Positions 52,981 to 64,000 of a stretch of DNA of 64,000 nucleotides are shown here, piece by piece. Made by a program: the position numbers and the translations under genes. How positions within the stretch are numbered: position 1 is the first letter of the stretch; the number at the start of each line of letters is the position of its first letter. The stretch is taken from positions 41,600,001 through 41,664,000 of the forward strand of contig NC_133167.1 in NCBI RefSeq assembly GCF_040802235.1, given 5' to 3'. Under the pieces are notes generated by a model. That model worked only from the letters and a program-made list of their open reading frames with translations, was not told the DNA's origin and searched no databases. The stretch comes from Manis javanica (Eukaryota; Chordata; Mammalia; Pholidota; Manidae).

Positions 52981-55900
52981 TCAGTCCCTTTCCTTTTGGT
53001 AACTGTTAGTCCATTCTTGGGTTCTGTGATTCTGCTGCTGTTTTGTTCCTTCAGTTTTTCTTTGTTCTTTTACTCCACATATGAGTGAAATCATTTGATA
53101 CTTGTCTTTCTCCGCCTGGCTTATTTCATTGAGCATAATACCCTCTAGCTCCATCCATGTTGCTGGAAATGGTAGGATTTGTTTTCTTCTTATGGCTGAA
53201 TAATATTCCATTATGTATATGCACCACATCTTTTTTATCCATTCATCTACTGATGGACACTTAGGTTGCTTCCATTTCTTGGCTATTGTAAATAGTGCTG
53301 TGATAAACATAGAGGTACATCTGTCTTTTACAAACTGGGCTACTGCATTCTTAGGGTAAATTCCTAGAAGTGGAATTCCTGGGTCAACTGGTATGTCTAT
53401 TTTGAGCTTTTTGAGGAACCTCCATACTGCTTTCCACAATGGTTGAACAAATTTACATTCCCACCAGCAGTGTAGGAGGGTTCCCCTTTCTCCACAACCT
53501 CACCAACATTTGTTGTTGTTTGTCTTTTGGGTGGTAGCAATCCTTACTGGTGTGAGGTGATATCTCATTGTGGTTTTAATTTGCATTTCTCTGATAACTA
53601 GCGATGTGGAGCATCTTTTCATGTGTCTGTTGGCTATCTGAATTTCTTCTTTGGTGAACTGTCTTTTCAGCTCCTCTGCCCATTTTTTAATTGGATTATT
53701 TGCTTTTTGTTTGTTGAGGTGTATGAGCTCTTTATATATTTTGGATGTCAAGCCTTTATCGGATCTATCGTTTATGAATATATTCTCCCATACTGTAGGG
53801 AATCTTTTTGTTCTATTGATGGTGTCCTTTGCTGTACAGAAGCTTTTCAGCTTGATATAGTCCCACTTGTTCATTTTTGCTTTTGTTTCCCTTGCCCAGG
53901 GAGGTATGTTCATGAAGAAGTCACTCATGTTTATGTCCAAGAGAATTTTGCCTATGTTTTTTTCTAGGAGTTTTATGGTTTCATGACTTACATTCAGGTC
54001 TTTGATCCATTTTGAATTTACCTTTGTGTATGGGGCTTGACAGTGATCCAGTTTCATTCTCTTACATGTAGCTGTCAAGTTTTGCCAGCACCATCTGTTG
54101 AAGAGGCTGTCATTTCCCCATTGTATGTCCATGGCTCCTTTATCATATATTAATTGACCATATATGTTTAGGTTAATGTCTGGAGTCTCTATTCTGTTCC
54201 ACTGGTCTGTGGCTCTGTTCTTATGCCAGTACCAAATTGTCTTGATTACTGTGGCTTTGTTGTAGAGCTTGAAGTTGGGGAGTGAGATCCCCTCCACTTT
54301 ATTCTTCCTTCTTAGGATTGCTTTGGCTATCCAGGGTCTTTGGTGTTTCCATATGAATTTTTGAACTGTTTGTTCCAGTTTGTTGAAGAATGTTGTTGGT
54401 AATTTGATAGGGATTGCATCAAATCTGTATATTGCTTTGGGCAGGATGGCCATTTTGACGATATTAATTCTTCCTAGCCCAGACCATGGGATGAGTTTCC
54501 ATTTGCTAGTGTCCTCTTTAATTTCTTTTAAGAGTATCTTATAGTGTTCAGGGTATATGTCTTTCACTTCCTTGGTTAAGTTTATTCCAAGGTATTTTAT
54601 TCTTTTTGATGCAGTTGTGAATGGAATTGTTTTCCTGATTTCTCTTTCTATTAGTTCATTGTTAGTGTATAGGAAAGCCACAGATTTCTGTGTGTTAATT
54701 TTGTATCCTGCAACTTTGCTGTATTACGATATCAGTTCTAGTAGTTTTGGAGTGGAGTCTTTAGGGTTTTTTATGTACAATATCATATCATCTGCAAATA
54801 GTGACAGCTTAACTTCTTTACCAATCTGGATTCCTTGTATTTCTTTGTTTTGTCTAATTGCCATGGTCATGACCTCCAGTACTATGTTGAATAACAGTGC
54901 TGAGAGTGGGCATCCCTGTCTTGTTCCCGATCTCAGAGGGAAAGCTTTCAGCTTCTCACTGTTCAGTATGATGTTGGCTGTGGGTTTATCATATATGGCC
55001 TTTATTATGTTGAGGTACTTTCCCTGTATACCCATTTTGCTGAGATTTTTTATCATGAATGGATGTTGAATTTTGTTGAATGTTTTTTCAGCATCTATGG
55101 AGATGATCATGTGATTTTTGTCTTTCTTTTTGTTGATGTGGTGGATGATGTTGATGGATTTTCGAATGTTGTACCATCCTTGCAGCCCTGGGATGAATCC
55201 CACTTGGTCATGGTGTAAGATTCTTTGGATGTATTTTTGAATTCGGTTTGCTAATATTTTGTTGAGTATATTTGCATCTATGTTCATCAGGGATATTGGT
55301 CTGTCATTTTCTCTTTGGGTGGGGTCTTTGCCTGGTTTTGGTATTAGGGTAATGTTGGCGTCACAGAATGAGTTTGGGAGTATTCCCTCCTCTTCTATTT
55401 TTTGGAAAACTTTAAGGAGAATGGGTATTATGTCTTCTCTGTATGTCTGATAAAATTCCAAGGTAAATCCATCTAGCCTGGGGGTTTTGTACCTGGGTAG
55501 TTTTTTGATTACCACTTCAATATCTTTGCTGGTAATTGGTTTGTTTAGATTTTGTGTTTCTTCCTTGGTCAGTCTTGGAAGGTTGTATTTTTCTAAGAAG
55601 TTGTCCATTTCTTCTAGGTGTTCCAGCATGTTAGCATATAGTTTTTCATAGTATTCTCTAATAATTCTTTGTATTTCTATGGGGTCCATCGTGATTTTTC
55701 CTTTCTCGTTTCTGATTCTGTTGATGTGTGTTGATTCTCTTTTTCTCTTAATAAGCCTGGCTAGAGGCTTATCTACTTTGTTTATTTTCTCAACGAAACA
55801 GCTCTTGGTTTCATTGATTTTTTCTATTGTTTTATTCTTCTCAATTTTATTTATTTCTTCTCTGATCTTTATTATGTCCCTCCTTCTGCTGACTTTAGGC

Positions 55901-56915
55901 CTCATTTGTTCTTCTTTTTCCAATTTTGATAATTGTGGCATTAGACTATTCATTTGGGATTGTTCTTCCTTCTTTAAATATGCCTGGATTGCTATATACT
56001 TTCCATTTAAGACTGCTTTTGCTGTGTCCCACGGAAGTTGGGGCTTTGTGTTGTTGTTGTCATTTGTTTCCATATATTGCTTGATCTCTATTTTAATTTG
56101 GTCGTTGATCCATTGATTATTTAGGAGCATGTTGTTAAGCCTCCATGTGTTTGTGAGCCTTTTTGCTTTCTTGGTACAATTTATTTCTAGTTTTATACCT
56201 TTGTGGTCTGAAAAGTTGGTTGATAGGATTTCAATTTTTTTGAATTAACTGAGGTTCTTTTTGTGGCCTAGTATGTGGTCTATTCTGGAAAATGTTCCAT
56301 TTCACTTGAGAAGAATGTGTATCCTGTTGTTTTTGGATGTAGAGTTCTATAGATGTCTATTAGGTCCATCTGTTCTAGTGTGTTGTTCGGTGCCTCTGTG
56401 TCCTTACTTATTTTCTGTCTGGTGGATCTGTCCTTTGGAGTGAATGGTGTGTTGAAGTCTCCTAAAATGAATGCATTGCAGTCTATTTCGTCTTTTAGTT
56501 CTGTTAGTATTTGTTTCACATATGCTGGTGCTCCTGTGTTGCATGCATATATATTTATAATAGTTATATCCTCTTGTTGAACTGAGCCCTTTATCATTAT
56601 GTAATGTCCTTCTTTATCTCTTGTTACTTTCTTTGTTTTGAAGTCTATTTTTTCTAATACTAGTATTGCAACAAATGCTTTTTTCTCCCTGTTGTTTGCA
56701 TGAAATATCTTTTTCCATCCCTTGACTTTTAGTCTGTGCATGTCTTTGGGTTTGAGGTGAGTCTCTTGTAAGCAGCATATAGATGGGTCTTGCTTTTTTA
56801 TCCATTCTATTACTCTGTGTCTTTTTATTGGTGCATTCAGTTCATTTACATTTAGGGTGATTCTTGAAAGATATGTACTTATTGCCATTGCAGGCTTTAG
56901 ATTTGTGGTTACCAA
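52981..56915 (-). pseudogene. L1 ORF2 (endonuclease and reverse transcriptase), broken
   Basis: The endonuclease part (56915-56280) shows QETHLK and GDFNTPFT motifs but breaks by frameshift near 56295, just before the conserved HILG segment. The reverse transcriptase part (56130-54724) carries the catalytic FADD in [11 protein letters not shown]. The frame then meets a TAA at about 54722, resumes in frame (54681-53500), meets a TGA at about 53500 in place of a coding triplet, and resumes to the end at 52981. The Cys-rich C-terminal region lies after the last stop. The span is full-length for ORF2, so the losses are point changes and one indel rather than deletion. Confidence 0.88.
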
Positions 56916-57173
56916 AGGTTCAAGGTTAGCTTCTTTAGTATCTTACTCCCTAACTTAACTCACTTATTGAGCTATTATAAGCATTGTCTGGTGATTCTTT
57001 ATTTCTCTCTCTTCTTAGTCCTCCTCCTCCATTCTTTATATGTTGGGTGTTTTATTCTGTGCTCTTTTGTGTTTCCTTTAACTGCTTTTGTGGGTAGTTG
57101 ATTTTATTTTTGTCTTTAGTTAGTATTTTGTTGGTCTGCATTTTTGCTGTGATTTTATTTTCTCTGGTGTCAT

Positions 57174-58087
57174 CTATTTAGCCTTAGGAGTGCTCCCATG
57201 TAGAACATTCCCTCTAAAATATCCTGTAGAGGTGGTTTGTGGGAGGCAAATTCCCTCACCTTTTGCTTGTCTGGGAATTGTTTAATCCCTTCTTCATATT
57301 TAAATGGTAATTATGCTGGATACAGTATTCTTGGTTCAAGGCCCTTTTGTTTCATTGCATTAAATATATCATGCCATTCTCTTCTCAACTGTAAGGTTTC
57401 TGTCAAGAAGTCTGATGATAGCCTGATGGGTTTTCCTTTGTAGGTGACCTTTTCCCTCTCTCAAGCTGCCTTTAAAACTCTGTCCTTGTCCTTTATCTTT
57501 GCCATTTTAATTATCATGTGTCTTGGTGTTGTCCTCCATTGGTCCCTTCTGTTGGGAGTTCTGTATACTTCTGTGGTCTGAACATTTATTTCCTCCACCA
57601 GTTTGGGGAAGTTCTCACCAATTATTTCTTCAAATACACTTTCTATCCCTTTTTCTCTCTCTTCTTCTTCTGGTACCCCTATAATGTGGATATTGTTCCG
57701 TTTGAATTGTTCACACAGTTGTCTTAATATTGATTCATTCCTGGAGATCCTTCTATCTCTCTCTGCATCAGCTTCTATGCATTCCTTTTACCTGTTTTCT
57801 ATTCCATCAATGGCCTCTTGCATCTTATCCATTCTGCTTATAAATCCTTCCAGAGGTTGTTTCATTTCTGTAATCTCCTTCTGTACATCATCCCTTAGCT
57901 CTTGTATATTGCTCTGCAGCTCCATCAGCATGGTTATGACCTTTATTTTGAATTCTTTTTCAGGGAGATTGGTTAGGTCTATTTCCCCAGATTCCTTGGC
58001 AGGGGAGGATGTCTGGGTTAGTCTGGTCTGTATCAAATTCTTTAGCCTTTTCATGGCGATAGAGGCATTTGTGGGGAGCTGTTGCAT
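57174..58087 (-). pseudogene. L1 ORF1 (RNA-binding chaperone), broken
   Basis: It starts MQQLPTNASIAMKRLKNL and has an N-terminal helical part with heptad-like spacing (about residues 60-99), then a stop near 57788. After that the RNA-binding domain continues with RNESILRQLC and HIIGVPEEEEREKG, and the frame ends ALLRLNR at 57176-57174. The 914-nt span is not a multiple of three, so at least one indel exists. In an active L1 this protein forms trimers that coat the L1 RNA. Confidence 0.8.
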
Positions 58088-58844
58088 GTGTTGGCTGGGG
58101 GAACGTCCCTTCTTGCTAGTTGTGGCCTTCCTCTCCTTGGATAACAGTGACCCTTAGTGGCTAGTGCTGGGCAGCTGTGCGCAGATGGGGTTTCTAAATC
58201 TTGCCCGGCTGCTGTGGAAGAAGCTCTGCCTGCTGCGTCAGGCTGCTTCTCCACTATGGTGGAGAGGTGTCAGAGGGGAAACAGATGGGAGGCTGTTTAT
58301 CTCTGTGAGGAGCCTCCGAGCTGCGCTGCCGCCCAGCGGTTAGGGCACCCAGAGTTCCCTGGGATTCCCAGCTGCTGGGCTAAGTGACCCGGGATGCTTC
58401 CATCCAGTAGTGGGGTCCCTGTCGCTTTAAGACTTTCAAAAGGCACTCACTTTTCTTTGTCCCAGGGGCGCCGGCTGCAGGGACCAACTCACAGGTCTTA
58501 CTGTCCTGTTTCCCTAGTTTCCAGCACCCCATGCATGCACTGCATGTCTGTGCTCCAGTGCAGATGGCTAGGGCTGGCTATTTAGCAGTCCTGGGCTCCC
58601 TCTCCTTCCCTGCTCAGACTCCTCTCCTCCCACCGGGAACTGGGGTGAGGGGTGCTTGGGTCCCGCTGGGCTGTGGCTTGTATCTTAACCCCCTTCACGA
58701 GGTGCTGGGTTCTCACAGGTGTGGATGTAGCCTGGCTGTTGTCCTGTATCTTCTAGTCTTTCTTTTAGGGATAGTTGTATTTGCTGTATTTTCAAAAATA
58801 TATATGGCTTTGAGAGGAGATTTCCGCTGCTCTACTCACGCCAC

Positions 58845-58864
58845 CATCTTGGCTTTACCCTCAA
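58845..58864 (-). promoter_or_regulatory. YY1-like motif at the L1 5' end
   Basis: The minus strand reads CCAAGATGGTGGCGTGAG at the very start of the element (about 58836-58853). L1 promoters in other mammals carry a YY1 site (AAGATGGCGGC type) in the same place. Confidence 0.5.
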
Positions 58865-58879
58865 TCTAATATAATTTTT

Positions 58880-59499
58880 ATAAAGAAGAAACGAGGCCTC
58901 TCCCTCTCTTCAAGAGGCCTGAATGGAAACAGATAGTGGCTTGGCCCAAAGCAGGAATGGAAGGGCAGTTTTCTAGGTTGGTGGAAAGGTGGAAATGTTT
59001 TCTTCCTCCCCTCTTCCTTTCTCTATTTTCCTTCCTCTCATTCTGCCTTTTCAGAGGCTTCCAGTGAGGACTGGTTCTCAGAAAGGTTGATTGAAGAAGG
59101 TAGGAAGGAGGCCTAGTTATTTAAAAACTTAATATTTGTGGGCAGTGTATGGATCATTTTTAAGAATTTGTAATTGAAACTAATTATGTCTCTGAAGAGG
59201 AGACACCCACTAAGGGATTCCTGAGGTACTAGAAACAAGAAGTAATCTACATATCCAACAGGATGAACTTCCATTTACTTTAGCTAAATCTTCAGTTCAA
59301 GTTAAAAAGAAGTTAGATTCATTCATTATGAAAGGAGTATAAGAGAGTAGCAAATAGAAGAATAATAAAGACTTCATATTGATTTTATAGGAGGAGATTT
59401 CTAATAATAACATAAAGAGATGAGCATGTTATATTTATGAGTACAGAAAAACTATGTAGTATTCAGGAGTCATGGGGTACTTATCTTAATCATCTTTAG
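58880..59499. other. Spacer between L1 and ERV fragment
   Basis: No gene or repeat recognised. Confidence 0.5.
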
Positions 59500-59559
59500 T
59501 TGGGGTTTTTTTCTTTTCGAATAGTAGTTTCAAGTCTTTTAAAGGTTCACAGGCATATT

Positions 59560-60860
59560 CAGGTTCTTGAGCTTTGGTGCTCTGTGCAATGGGTTCTTCT
59601 TTATCTGTGTTGTCTGGGAGGTCTTGGGAAGAGTTTTTCCAGGCCTTTACTCTGGAATGGTGAATCCAGGCTTTGATACCTGTGACTTTGACAGCAGTAG
59701 AAGAGAGTATAACAGTGTGGGGCCCTTCCCAGACTGGATTAAGAGTTGGAGAATTAGAAGGAGTTGACTTAATTAGAACTTGATCTCCTAGTTCAAAGAG
59801 GGGTTCTATTTTGTCCTTCAGTTAGATTTTGAAGGAGTGCCTGAAATTTAGCAAGGTGTGTCACATACTGGATTATTTCTGTGACTTCTCTGTCCATGAT
59901 TAAATTACTCTTTAAGAAAGGTCTTCCATAGAGCGCATTTCAAAGGGACGTAACCCCAGAATTTTGGGAGTGTTTCTTATTCTTATTATGGCTAATGGTA
60001 GTAGGTCACGCCAGGGCAAGTGAGTTTCTTGTGACAGTTTCCTTAAATGTCGTTTTATGATGTCATTAGTCTTTTCCACTTTGCCTGAGGATTGCGGCCT
60101 CCAGGCACAGTGTAAATTATACTGAATACCAAGGGCCCGGGGCACTCCTTGAGTGACGGCTGCTTTAAGTGCTGGGCCATTGTCACTTTGTAATCCTTGG
60201 GACATCCTAAATAAGGGAATAATTTCATGTAAGAGTACTTTAACTAACTTCTTTTGCTTGTTCAGTTTTACAGGGGAAGGCCTCGACCCATCCTGTGAAT
60301 GTATCTATCCACACGAGGAGATACTGGAGTCCTTTTGTCTTTGGCATATGTGTGAAATCTATTTGCCAGTCTTCTGGGTATGTGCCTGCTCGCTGTAAGC
60401 CAGGAGGAGCGGCTTTTTAATTTAATGAGTTATTTCTTTGACAAATCTCACAAGGCTTTAGTGATTTGCTCTATGGTCTTTAATAGACTACTGCCTGCAA
60501 AAATACTTTTGGCCATCTGATAGGTATTTTCTATATGTAAATGGAAAGTCTGGTGTAAAGTTTTAAGAACTTTCCATTCTGTACTCTGAGGTAAATAAAT
60601 TTCTCATCATCTGTCTGAAGCCAACCAGAGGGAAGGAGAGAACTGCCTTTGGAGAGGCCATCTTGCAGCTCTTTTTTACTATAGCTGGGGATAATATCAG
60701 CTGGCACACCTGTCCATAAGAGAGGGGCTTGGATAGGTGCCTTATAAGTCTCTTTGGCTTTGTATCAGCTCACCTGTTTCCTTCTGTTATTTCATTTATT
60801 CCTTTCTGGTGGCCTCTGCTGTGAATAACTGCTACTTCTTTAGGCTTATGCACAGCTTGA
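59560..60860 (-). pseudogene. Integrase remnant
   Basis: It shows QSDNGPAL and SSGKVEKTN of the catalytic core (60205-59912), and a C-terminal SH3-like part starting PLFELGDQVL (about 59780-59810) and continuing to about 59560. The N-terminal zinc-finger region (60400-60860) is badly decayed. Confidence 0.75.
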
Positions 60861-60916
60861 ATTAGCTGGTTAATTTCACTATGGTATTTGATAAGAGAAC
60901 CTTCAGAATTTAAAAA

Positions 60917-61564
60917 CTAAATTTCCTTCCATATGGCTGCATGGGCATACAGCACTAGGTAGGCATACTTAGAATCAGTATATATATTGACTCTCTTTCC
61001 TTTCCCTGTCTCAAGGGCTTTAGTGAGGGCTATTAATTCTGCCAGCTGGGCACTCATGCCCAGTGAAAGTGGTTGGCACTTGATAGTATCCCACAGAGTC
61101 ATAACTGCATAGCCAGCTTTCTGCTGGCCCTGCTCAATAAAGGAGCTGCCATCTGTGAAGAGGACAAGCTCTGGGTTCTTTAGTGGGGTGTCTTTTAGGT
61201 CTTCTCTGGCAGAATAGTTTAGGGCAAGGACCTGTTGGCAGTCATGCTCAGGTCCTTTATTCATGGATTCAGGTAGCAAGGTAGCTGGGTTTAGGATGGA
61301 ACATGTCTGCAGCTGGGTGACAGGGCCCTCAAGGAGGAGTGACTGATATTTTAGTAGCCTGCTGTCTGACAGCCACAGGTCTCCCCGGGTGTTTAATGAG
61401 CTGGTGATGTTATGGGGTGCATGCACTATCAGGTCTCTTCCCAGGGTCAGCTTTGTGGCTTTAGGTACTAGCAGGGCCACTGCTGCTACAGATCTCAGAC
61501 AGTGTGGCCAGCCCTTAGCTACTGGGTCTAGTTCCTTACTTATATAGGCTATGGGCTGCTGCAT
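60917..61564 (-). pseudogene. RNase H remnant
   Basis: A 215-codon open stretch holds the connection region (MQQPIAYISKELDPVAKGWP) and RNase H acidic motifs LFTDGSSF, AELIALTKAL and IYTDSKYA. This is the longest open frame of the fragment. Confidence 0.85.
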
Positions 61565-61570
61565 TTCTCC

Positions 61571-62760
61571 TCAAGGTTGAGTTAGTACTCCCAGCGCCAC
61601 TCCCGATCCCTCAGTAACAAATAGGTTAAACCGGTTTCCAGTGGGTAGGCTTAAGGTGGGGGCCTGGAGTAGGACTTTCTTCAAAGCCTCATAAGCTTTA
61701 ATGGCATCAGGTTCCCACTGGAGTTTTATGGTGCCTTTAAGGAGTTGGTAGAGGGGTTTGACTAACTCCATATCTGGGGACCCGAATTCTGCAATATCCA
61801 GTGATGCCCAAAAATCCCTTCAGTTGCTGGATAGTAGAGGGTAATGGGTGGCAGAGAATGGGTCATATTCTCTCTTCTCCCAGGGCTCTGGTTCCCTGAG
61901 AGAGGTTAAGGCCCAAATTTTTACTTGCTGCTGACAGATCTGTGCTTTTTGTTGGGAGACTTTATAGCCACAGTCAGCTAGAAAGTTTAGTAATTTCTGA
62001 GTACCTTCCTGACACTCTGCCTCAGTGGTGGCACAAAGCAGTATATCATTCACATTTGGATGATTTCCACTTCCCATGAATTAAAGGAAGGTAGGTCTTT
62101 AGTTAAGACTTGCCCAAATAGATGTGGGCTATCTCTAAATCCTTGGGGCAAGACTGTCCAGGTTAATTGGGCTGAGGGATTTATAGCATCTTCAAAAGCA
62201 AAGAGAAATTGAGACTCAGGTGCAAATGGATACAAAGGAAAGCATCTTTTAGGCCTAGCACAGTAAACCATGCTGTTCCCTCAGGAACCTGGATAATAGA
62301 GTGTAGGGATTAGGTACTATAGGATGTAGGGACACAACTGCTTCATTAATGGCTCGTAGGGCTTGTACAAGGCACCAGCTTCCATCTGGCTTTTGTACTC
62401 CTAATATGGGAGTATTGCAAGGGCTGTTACAGGCAATTAAGAGACCTTGAGCCTTTAAGTTAGTAATAATTGGCTTTAAACCTTCAGGAGCTTCTGGTTT
62501 TAAGGGACACTGCCTCTTATGAGGGAAGTAATTAGGGTCTTTAAGATGGACCTGTACTGGTTGGGCTGATTTTGCTTTTTCAATGATCCTATTAGTTGCC
62601 CAGACTTCAGGATTAATGTCTACTTCCACTAGGGGAAGATTTTGCTTATCTTTTTCTACATTCATATGTACAGAGGCTTGTACTTTAGAGAGTATATCAT
62701 GGCCTAGAAGCGGCGTCAAACTTTCTGGGATTACTAGGAAGGCATGTGAAAATAGCACTG
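61571..62760 (-). pseudogene. Reverse transcriptase remnant
   Basis: Pieces show HDILSKVQASVHM, the fingers region with QKPDGSWCLVQ, PQGFRDSPHLFGQ, and a catalytic-loop region reading NVNDILLCA in place of the usual VDD, so one catalytic Asp is lost. The connection starts around 61770. Confidence 0.75.
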
Positions 62761-62768
62761 AGTCCCAT

Positions 62769-62985
62769 TCACAACTTAAAAGACTGAGTAAAATATTTGG
62801 TTATTGACTTCCCAGATACGCCTCTAATAGTAGTTGACTGGGAGGAGGGAGGGCCAGGATTATGGAGGAGGACCAAATAGGCGGTTCCAGTATTGAGCAG
62901 GAAATCGATGGTGTGGCCTCCTACAGAGAGAATCACCCTGGGCTCCTGTGGGGTTATGATGGTGACAGGAGCCAGCATGGGTAGC
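62769..62985 (-). pseudogene. Protease remnant with altered active site
   Basis: The usual DTGA motif reads NTGT (within FLLNTGTAYLVL), so the catalytic Asp codon has become Asn. The surrounding pattern is typical of class I proteases. Confidence 0.7.
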
Positions 62986-63039
62986 CCCGGGCCCCGTCAG
63001 TCTTGACCATACTGTTGCAAGTCCAGCCCCAGCTGCCTT

Positions 63040-63180
63040 CACCTCTGAGGGCAGTCCTCCTTCCAGTGGTCTCTTTGACAGAGTGCGCAGGGCATTGGCA
63101 GTTTGGAGCACCTACCCATAGGGCACTCTCACTTAAAATGCTCCTCTCTGCCACAGAGGAAACAAGCCACTTGGGGCCTG
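63040..63180 (-). pseudogene. Nucleocapsid with two zinc-knuckle relics
   Basis: The minus strand shows CFLCGREEHFK, then a stop, then EC (a CX2CX4HX4C knuckle with one stop in it), and shortly after CALCQRDHWKEDC, a second knuckle. It bound the viral RNA in the ancestor. Confidence 0.75.
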
Positions 63181-63214
63181 GTCCCTGGGACCGGTTTCCT
63201 TTTCAGGAGGAAAG

Positions 63215-63445
63215 GAACAAGAGGAAACGACCACATTTGTTGAGCATGTGCTGTGGGTCATACTGCATTGGATGTTATCATAGGCATCATGTCATAAGCC
63301 TCAAAATACTTCTGAGGGGTGGGTTTTGGTATGCCTTTTTATAGATTATCAAACTGAGTCTCTAGGATTTTCACCAATTTGCTCAGATTCAAACGACTAC
63401 CAAGTGGCTGAGCTGAAATTGAGGCCCCAGCTGATTTCAAAATCA
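63215..63445 (-). repeat. MIR, minus strand
   Basis: Reverse MIR: gagcatgtgctgtgggtcat, tttatagattatcaaactga, accaagtggctgagctgaaa. Confidence 0.65.
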
Positions 63446-64000
63446 GTTTATCTCTTTCCATTTAACTATACTAGACTCTCGTATAAGGGCAATTCCAGAA
63501 GTCAACCAAACAATGACTGAAAATACTCAATTTCAGCTTAACTCATAATACATCATCTAAAGTGAGACCTGGGACACTGTTTACTATAGCAGTTTATTCT
63601 CATCTAACTGCTGAGATTAGAAGAGCAATTATATTTGCTACTAATCCCATAATTCAAGCAAATCTTTACCAAGTAACTCAAGGATGTTTTTCTCGGTCAT
63701 ACTCCCCAATTTTGCCTGAATAGTTATCAAATATGGAATTTACATCAGATTAGTTATGCCATGTGTGATATTATATACCATATTATGGCCCAACGTTATT
63801 GAAATAGCTCATGTGAAGCTATTTATTATAGTAGGGAAAATACCTGAATATGGGAAAGCAGATTCAAGGTAGGCATGTTACCCTAGAATTGACATGTTTC
63901 TTCTCAGTTCTTTTGTTGTTGGGAAAGAATTCTTGATTAAATTATCAGAGTTTAGTAATGATCTATTTCACAAATACCTTGTGAATGCCAAGTTCTTTCT
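63446..64000. other. Window end, nothing recognised
   Basis: AT-rich, no exon or named repeat. Confidence 0.5.

Larger units (their letters stand above)
52746..58864 (-). mobile_element. Full-length L1 with 15-bp target duplication, coding frames broken
   Basis: The 6.1-kb minus-strand element is flanked by an exact 15-bp repeat tctaatataattttt at 52731-52745 and 58865-58879. It has a GC-richer 5' UTR (about 58090-58864), ORF1 (58087-57174), ORF2 (about 56915-52981), a 3' UTR with a purine-rich tract (complement at 52935-52980) and an A-rich tail. Its first bases carry a YY1-like CAAGATGGTGGC. Both ORFs have stops and at least one frameshift, so it is dead now, although its length and clean duplication suggest a fairly late insertion. 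Confidence 0.95.
59500..63190 (-). mobile_element. Gammaretrovirus-like (ERV1) gag-pol fragment without LTRs
   Basis: On the minus strand, in order: nucleocapsid, protease, reverse transcriptase, RNase H and integrase remnants. The sequence style is that of class I (gammaretrovirus-like) elements and unlike the provirus at 17-23 kb. No LTR, primer site or env is seen. It is cut off at about 59500 and 63190-63215, where an old MIR begins. All frames are broken by stops and shifts. Confidence 0.8.

Noticed and set aside
53623..56443. Several plus-strand ORFs of 60-170 codons
   Set aside because: They are antisense shadows of L1 ORF2, hydrophobic because they mirror its Lys/Asn-rich codons.
57603..58157. 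184-codon Ser-rich plus-strand ORF
   Set aside because: Antisense to L1 ORF1.

Overview
The window is nuclear DNA from a placental mammal. The evidence is one intron-containing gene with a CpG-island promoter, old mammal-wide repeats (MIR, L2, MER5A and Tigger-type transposons), several LINE-1 insertions and two groups of endogenous retroviruses. I recognise no Alu, B1/B2, carnivore tRNA-Lys SINE or ruminant SINE, so the window is dominated by L1 and ERV. That would fit a SINE-poor lineage, but the species cannot be fixed from sequence alone.

Positions 1 to about 10.8 kb hold the only host gene I can support, on the minus strand. It is a two-cistron gene. Four exons (10587-10498, 8741-8688, 7388-7313, 6733-6663) encode a 96-residue coiled-coil protein matching ASDURF, the prefoldin-like product of the ASNSD1 upstream ORF. 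Its stop lies 21 nt before the ASNSD1 start codon in the same exon. ASNSD1 follows in three coding exons (6641-5184, 4916-4735, 1540-1255; 641 residues). All splice sites are GT-AG and every junction keeps frame. The promoter is a CpG island with two NRF-1-like motifs. About 1 kb beyond the ASNSD1 stop lies a decayed copy of part of its last coding exon (395-457).

From 10.8 to 64 kb I see no host coding exon except a doubtful pseudogene-like stretch at 47.6-48.2 kb. From memory of human gene order this would be the ASNSD1-SLC40A1 intergenic region. The segment 17.05-25.32 kb is a retroviral cluster: a provirus on the minus strand (LTRs 17051-17352 and 22638-22942, gag-pro-pol broken by many stops), then a scrambled second copy with an inverted pol piece, a divergent LTR, and a solo LTR with a 5-bp target duplication (acata). 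The primer-binding sites resemble tRNA-Ser, and the 5-bp duplication and apparent lack of env fit an ERV-L-like (class III) group. A second, unrelated gammaretrovirus-like gag-pol fragment without LTRs lies at 59.5-63.2 kb.

The main young-looking mobile element is a full-length but inactivated L1 at 52746-58864 on the minus strand, bounded by a 15-bp target duplication. Four 5'-truncated L1s also have recognisable target duplications (2485-3646, 28493-29048, 34556-35466, 39560-41604). The rest is old repeat remnants and unannotated intergenic sequence. I found no tRNA, rRNA, CRISPR or bacterial-type feature.
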